Shown: positions 36,946-38,672 of the stretch, piece by piece
How positions within the stretch are numbered: position 1 is the stretch's first letter
Layout: every line of letters begins with the position of its first letter
NCBI GenBank assembly: GCA_004010275.1
Contig: RBWT01000071.1
Location: 1-38,672 of the forward strand
DNA length: 38,672 nucleotides
Source of the DNA: Streptomyces huasconensis
Lineage (GTDB): Bacteria; Actinomycetota; Actinomycetes; Streptomycetales; Streptomycetaceae
Direction of reading: 5' to 3'
Made by a program: the position numbers and the translations under genes
The notes under the pieces: model-generated
Seen by the model: the letters and a program-made list of their open reading frames with translations, nothing else
What the model was told of the DNA's origin: nothing
The model's database searches: none

Positions 36946-37989
36946 TCACACGGTCCTGGTCACCAGCGCCCGCTCCTGCCGCGCGTCGCCGTTCGTCGGC
37001 GGGAGCAGACCGATCGCCCGATAGGCGCCGTCCACCGTCGGCTTGGCCATCGCCCTGGCCTGCTCCGCTCCACGCCGCAACACCTCCTCTACATACGAGG
37101 GCTCCGCCATCAGTTCCTTGTGCCGCTCCTGTACGGGCCTGAGCAGCTCCACCACGGCATCGGCGGTGTCGGACTTCAGCGCGCCGTACGACTCGTATGC
37201 ACCGCTCAGGGCTTCCGGGTTCCCACCTCGGCACGCCGCGAGGATCTCCAGCAGATTCGAGACCCCGGGCCTGGCAGCCCGGTCGTACACGACCTCGCTC
37301 CCGCTGTCGGTGACCGCCCGCAGGATCTTCTTCCGCACGACCTCCGGCTCGTCCAGCAGATAGACGATGCCGCCGCCCGCCTCGTGGGACTTGCCCATCT
37401 TCGACGTCGGGTCCTGAAGGTCCATGACCCGCGCCGCCACCTTGGGCGGAGTGGCACGGGGCACGACGAACGTCTGTCCGTACCGCTGGTTGAACCGCAC
37501 CGCCAGGTCCCGCGTGAGTTCGACGTGCTGCGTCTGGTCGTCCCCGACCGGCACCTCATCGGCTCCGTACGCCAGGATGTCCGCCGCCATCAGCGCGGGA
37601 TAGGTGAGCAGCGACAGCCGCACGCTGCCACCGCGCGCCCGCTCGCGGGCGGACTTCTCCTTGTACTGGATCATGCGCCGCATCTCGCCGTCCGTGGCGA
37701 CGCACTCCAGCAGATACGAGAGCCGGGCGTGCTCGTCCACGTGACTCTGTACGAAGACGGTGGCCAGCCCGGGGTCGATCCCCGACGCGAGCAGCAGCGT
37801 CGCCGCCTGCCTGCTGAGCCTGCGCACCCGGCCGGGATCGTGGTCCACGGTCAGCGCGTGCAGATCGACGATGCTGAACAGCGACTCCGCGCGGTGCTGG
37901 TCGACCTCGGCCCACTGCCGGATGGCTCCCAGGTAGTTCCCCAGGGTCAGGTGCCCCGTCGGCTTGATCCCACTGAAGATCCTCGTCAT
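36946..37989 (-). CDS. trpS: Auxiliary tryptophanyl-tRNA synthetase (TrpRS1 type)
   Basis: A 347-aa protein from ATG 37989, preceded by AGGAGG. The class I signatures are present: SGIKPTGHLTLGNYLGAIRQW (HIGH-like, written here as PTGHLTLGNY) and SKMGKSH (KMSKS-like). Others are ALMAADILAYGADEVPVGDD and LVELLRPVQERHKELM-like helices. In S. coelicolor the gene in this position (SCO3334) encodes an indolmycin-resistant second TrpRS under attenuation control; the leader and attenuator here match that. Indolmycin or chuangxinmycin resistance is inferred, not shown by an identified residue. The gene faces away from the rRNA operon. Confidence 0.93.
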   Translation of the reverse strand: MTRIFSGIKPTGHLTLGNYLGAIRQWAEVDQHRAESLFSIVDLHALTVDHDPGRVRRLSRQAATLLLASGIDPGLATVFVQSHVDEHARLSYLLECVATDGEMRRMIQYKEKSARERARGGSVRLSLLTYPALMAADILAYGADEVPVGDDQTQHVELTRDLAVRFNQRYGQTFVVPRATPPKVAARVMDLQDPTSKMGKSHEAGGGIVYLLDEPEVVRKKILRAVTDSGSEVVYDRAARPGVSNLLEILAACRGGNPEALSGAYESYGALKSDTADAVVELLRPVQERHKELMAEPSYVEEVLRRGAEQARAMAKPTVDGAYRAIGLLPPTNGDARQERALVTRTV

Positions 37990-38058
37990 CTCTCCGCCTC
38001 CTGCTCGGGACCGCCGGCCCGACGACCGGGCTCCGGGTCCTCCAGGGGGAGAAACAAG

Positions 38059-38083
38059 AACGGCCGCCTGGGCGGCGGCCGTT
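38059..38083 (-). terminator. trpS attenuator terminator
   Basis: On the minus strand AACGGCCGCC-gccca-GGCGGCCGTT is a perfect 10-bp stem followed by CTTGTTTCT, 69 nt before the trpS start. It is the terminator arm (3:4) of the trp attenuator. Confidence 0.88.
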
Positions 38084-38119
38084 GGGTACATGCGTATGTA
38101 CGGCCGCCTTCAGGCGGCC
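38062..38119 (-). promoter_or_regulatory. trp attenuator: alternative hairpins 1:2, 2:3, 3:4
   Basis: Four segments in transcript order alternate GGCCGCC (38119-38113), GGCGGCC (38108-38102), GGCCGCC (38080-38074) and GGCGGCC (38068-38062). So 1:2 and 3:4 (terminator) or 2:3 (antiterminator) can form. Between 2 and 3, GTACAT-acgc-ATGTAC (38101-38086) makes an apical helix that strengthens the antiterminator. A ribosome stalled at the leader Trp codons would cover segment 1 and favour 2:3, so trpS is expressed when charged tRNA-Trp is scarce or the main TrpRS is inhibited. Confidence 0.85.
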
Positions 38120-38151
38120 CACCACAGCTGGGTGCACGCATGCGTTGTCAT
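38110..38151 (-). CDS. trp leader peptide (13 aa, tandem Trp codons)
   Basis: ATG 38151 opens a 13-codon frame, MTTHACTQLWWAA, closed by TGA at 38110. Two consecutive TGG codons (38124-38119) abut attenuator segment 1. TACCCT (38164-38159) ends 7 nt before the ATG and is a plausible -10, so the leader may be leaderless. The peptide is the sensor of tRNA-Trp charging for trpS. Confidence 0.9.
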   Translation of the reverse strand: MTTHACTQLWWAA

Positions 38152-38191
38152 GCGGCCGAGGGTACTCCCCGAGGGACCCCCTGGCAGGGAG

Positions 38192-38220
38192 TTGACACAC
38201 CTGGTGGCCGTACGTAGTGT
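38192..38220 (+). promoter_or_regulatory. Consensus-like rightward promoter at the start of the rrn control region
   Basis: TTGACA (38192-38197), 17 bp, TAGTGT (38215-38220). This is the best housekeeping (HrdB-type) promoter in the window. It points to the rRNA leader that follows and starts 41 bp upstream of the trp leader start on the other strand. Streptomyces rRNA operons have several tandem promoters and this is probably the first. Confidence 0.75.
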
Positions 38221-38672
38221 TCTCCGAGTTGCCCGACGTGAGCGTCGACCACTTGGTCGGTCCCCGGGCAACCATTCCGCAAGAACCATCAAGCGATCGA
38301 CGTCGTGTACCCGCACGGGACCCGCCTTCGATTCGTTTTCATGCGTATTTGCGAAATGAGGAATCCGCGTTCGAAAGGACGCCCCCGATTAGGTCGGGAG
38401 CCAGGATTCCGCTAAAGTCTCACTCGTCGGAACGGCCCAACAGCCGCGAAGACAAGCCCCGCTGACTGGGAATCAGGCCCGAAAGGATCTGATAGAGTCG
38501 GAACCGCCGGAAAGGGAAACGCGAAAGCCGAAAGGCCGGAGCGGGAACCGGAAAGGCACCGAGGAAGTCGGACACGAAAGAGTCTGATAGAGTCGGAAAC
38601 GCAAGAACAAAAGAAACACCGAAGGGAAGCGCCCGGAGGAAAGCCCGAGAGGGTGAGTACAAAGGAAGCGTC
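38221..38672 (+). other. rRNA operon multi-promoter and pre-16S leader region (partial)
   Basis: No protein gene is seen. TCTGATAGAGTCGGAA is repeated at 38488-38503 and 38583-38598, each with a TAGAGT -10 (38493 and 38588), and TAAAGT occurs at 38413-38418. The end, GGGTGAGTACAAAGGAAGCGTC, and the repeated A-rich leader with short GGAA/GAAA runs match, from memory, Streptomyces pre-16S leaders. The 16S gene should begin within a few hundred bases past the window. Confidence 0.8.

Noticed and set aside
36764..37024. Short open frames across the proC-trpS gap
   Set aside because: No conserved domain or ribosome-binding site; they run across the inverted repeat and into the antisense of trpS.

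Overview
The window is high-GC actinobacterial chromosome, almost certainly Streptomyces. Codon third positions are strongly G/C, GTG starts and apparently leaderless genes are common, and the markers are typical: Lsr2, ClpC with an N-domain and UVR motif, the sigE-cseA-cseB-cseC cell-envelope stress operon, a short actinobacterial ArgA, and an auxiliary TrpRS behind a Trp-codon attenuator. From memory the gene order follows the conserved core of S. coelicolor around SCO3334-SCO3376; no search was run.

Layout. 0-2.5 kb: a small membrane protein with a strong terminator, an orphan BlaI-type repressor with a perfect inverted-repeat operator, argA, lsr2, and a convergent SCO3374-like gene that overlaps lsr2. 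2.5-9.9 kb: clpC behind a SigR-type promoter, a long NACHT/leucine-rich-repeat (bacterial NLR) gene on the minus strand, and a secreted M23 peptidase. 9.9-12.7 kb: a divergent TetR regulator and DHA2 efflux pump sharing a nearly perfect 23-bp inverted operator pair, then a VOC-fold protein. 12.7-17.4 kb, minus strand: mutY, then sigE-cseA-cseB-cseC. 17.5-21.6 kb: a NarL-type kinase/regulator pair joined by a triplicated start/stop junction, a PAP2 phosphatase with a His-rich repeat tail, and an anchored Gly/Ser-linker protein. 21.6-28.4 kb: radA-disA (minus), a membrane-anchored sigma-like/zinc-finger-like/BACON fusion, a Lys-rich cysteine protein and a Ppx/GppA phosphatase. 28.4-36.7 kb: a sugar-phosphate isomerase-like gene, ilvD, a small SH3 protein, a Ser/Thr kinase with a PQQ-type sensor, a small membrane protein, a methyltransferase and proC. 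36.9-38.7 kb: trpS with leader peptide and attenuator on the minus strand and, divergently, the promoter and leader of an rRNA operon whose 16S gene should start just past the right edge.

Functional themes are envelope stress (SigE/Cse, M23, PAP2, the fused sigma-like protein), protein quality control (ClpC), DNA repair and nucleotide signalling (MutY, RadA, DisA, Ppx), amino-acid biosynthesis (ArgA, IlvD, ProC) and probable phage defence (NLR).

Seven otherwise well-conserved genes are interrupted by about 16 single-base frame changes in G/C-rich stretches between 13 and 34 kb. Several are genes a healthy strain needs (radA, mutY, cseC, ppx), so base-call or assembly error is more likely than real decay. 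Genes broken as read are typed pseudogene here, but they are probably intact in the organism.
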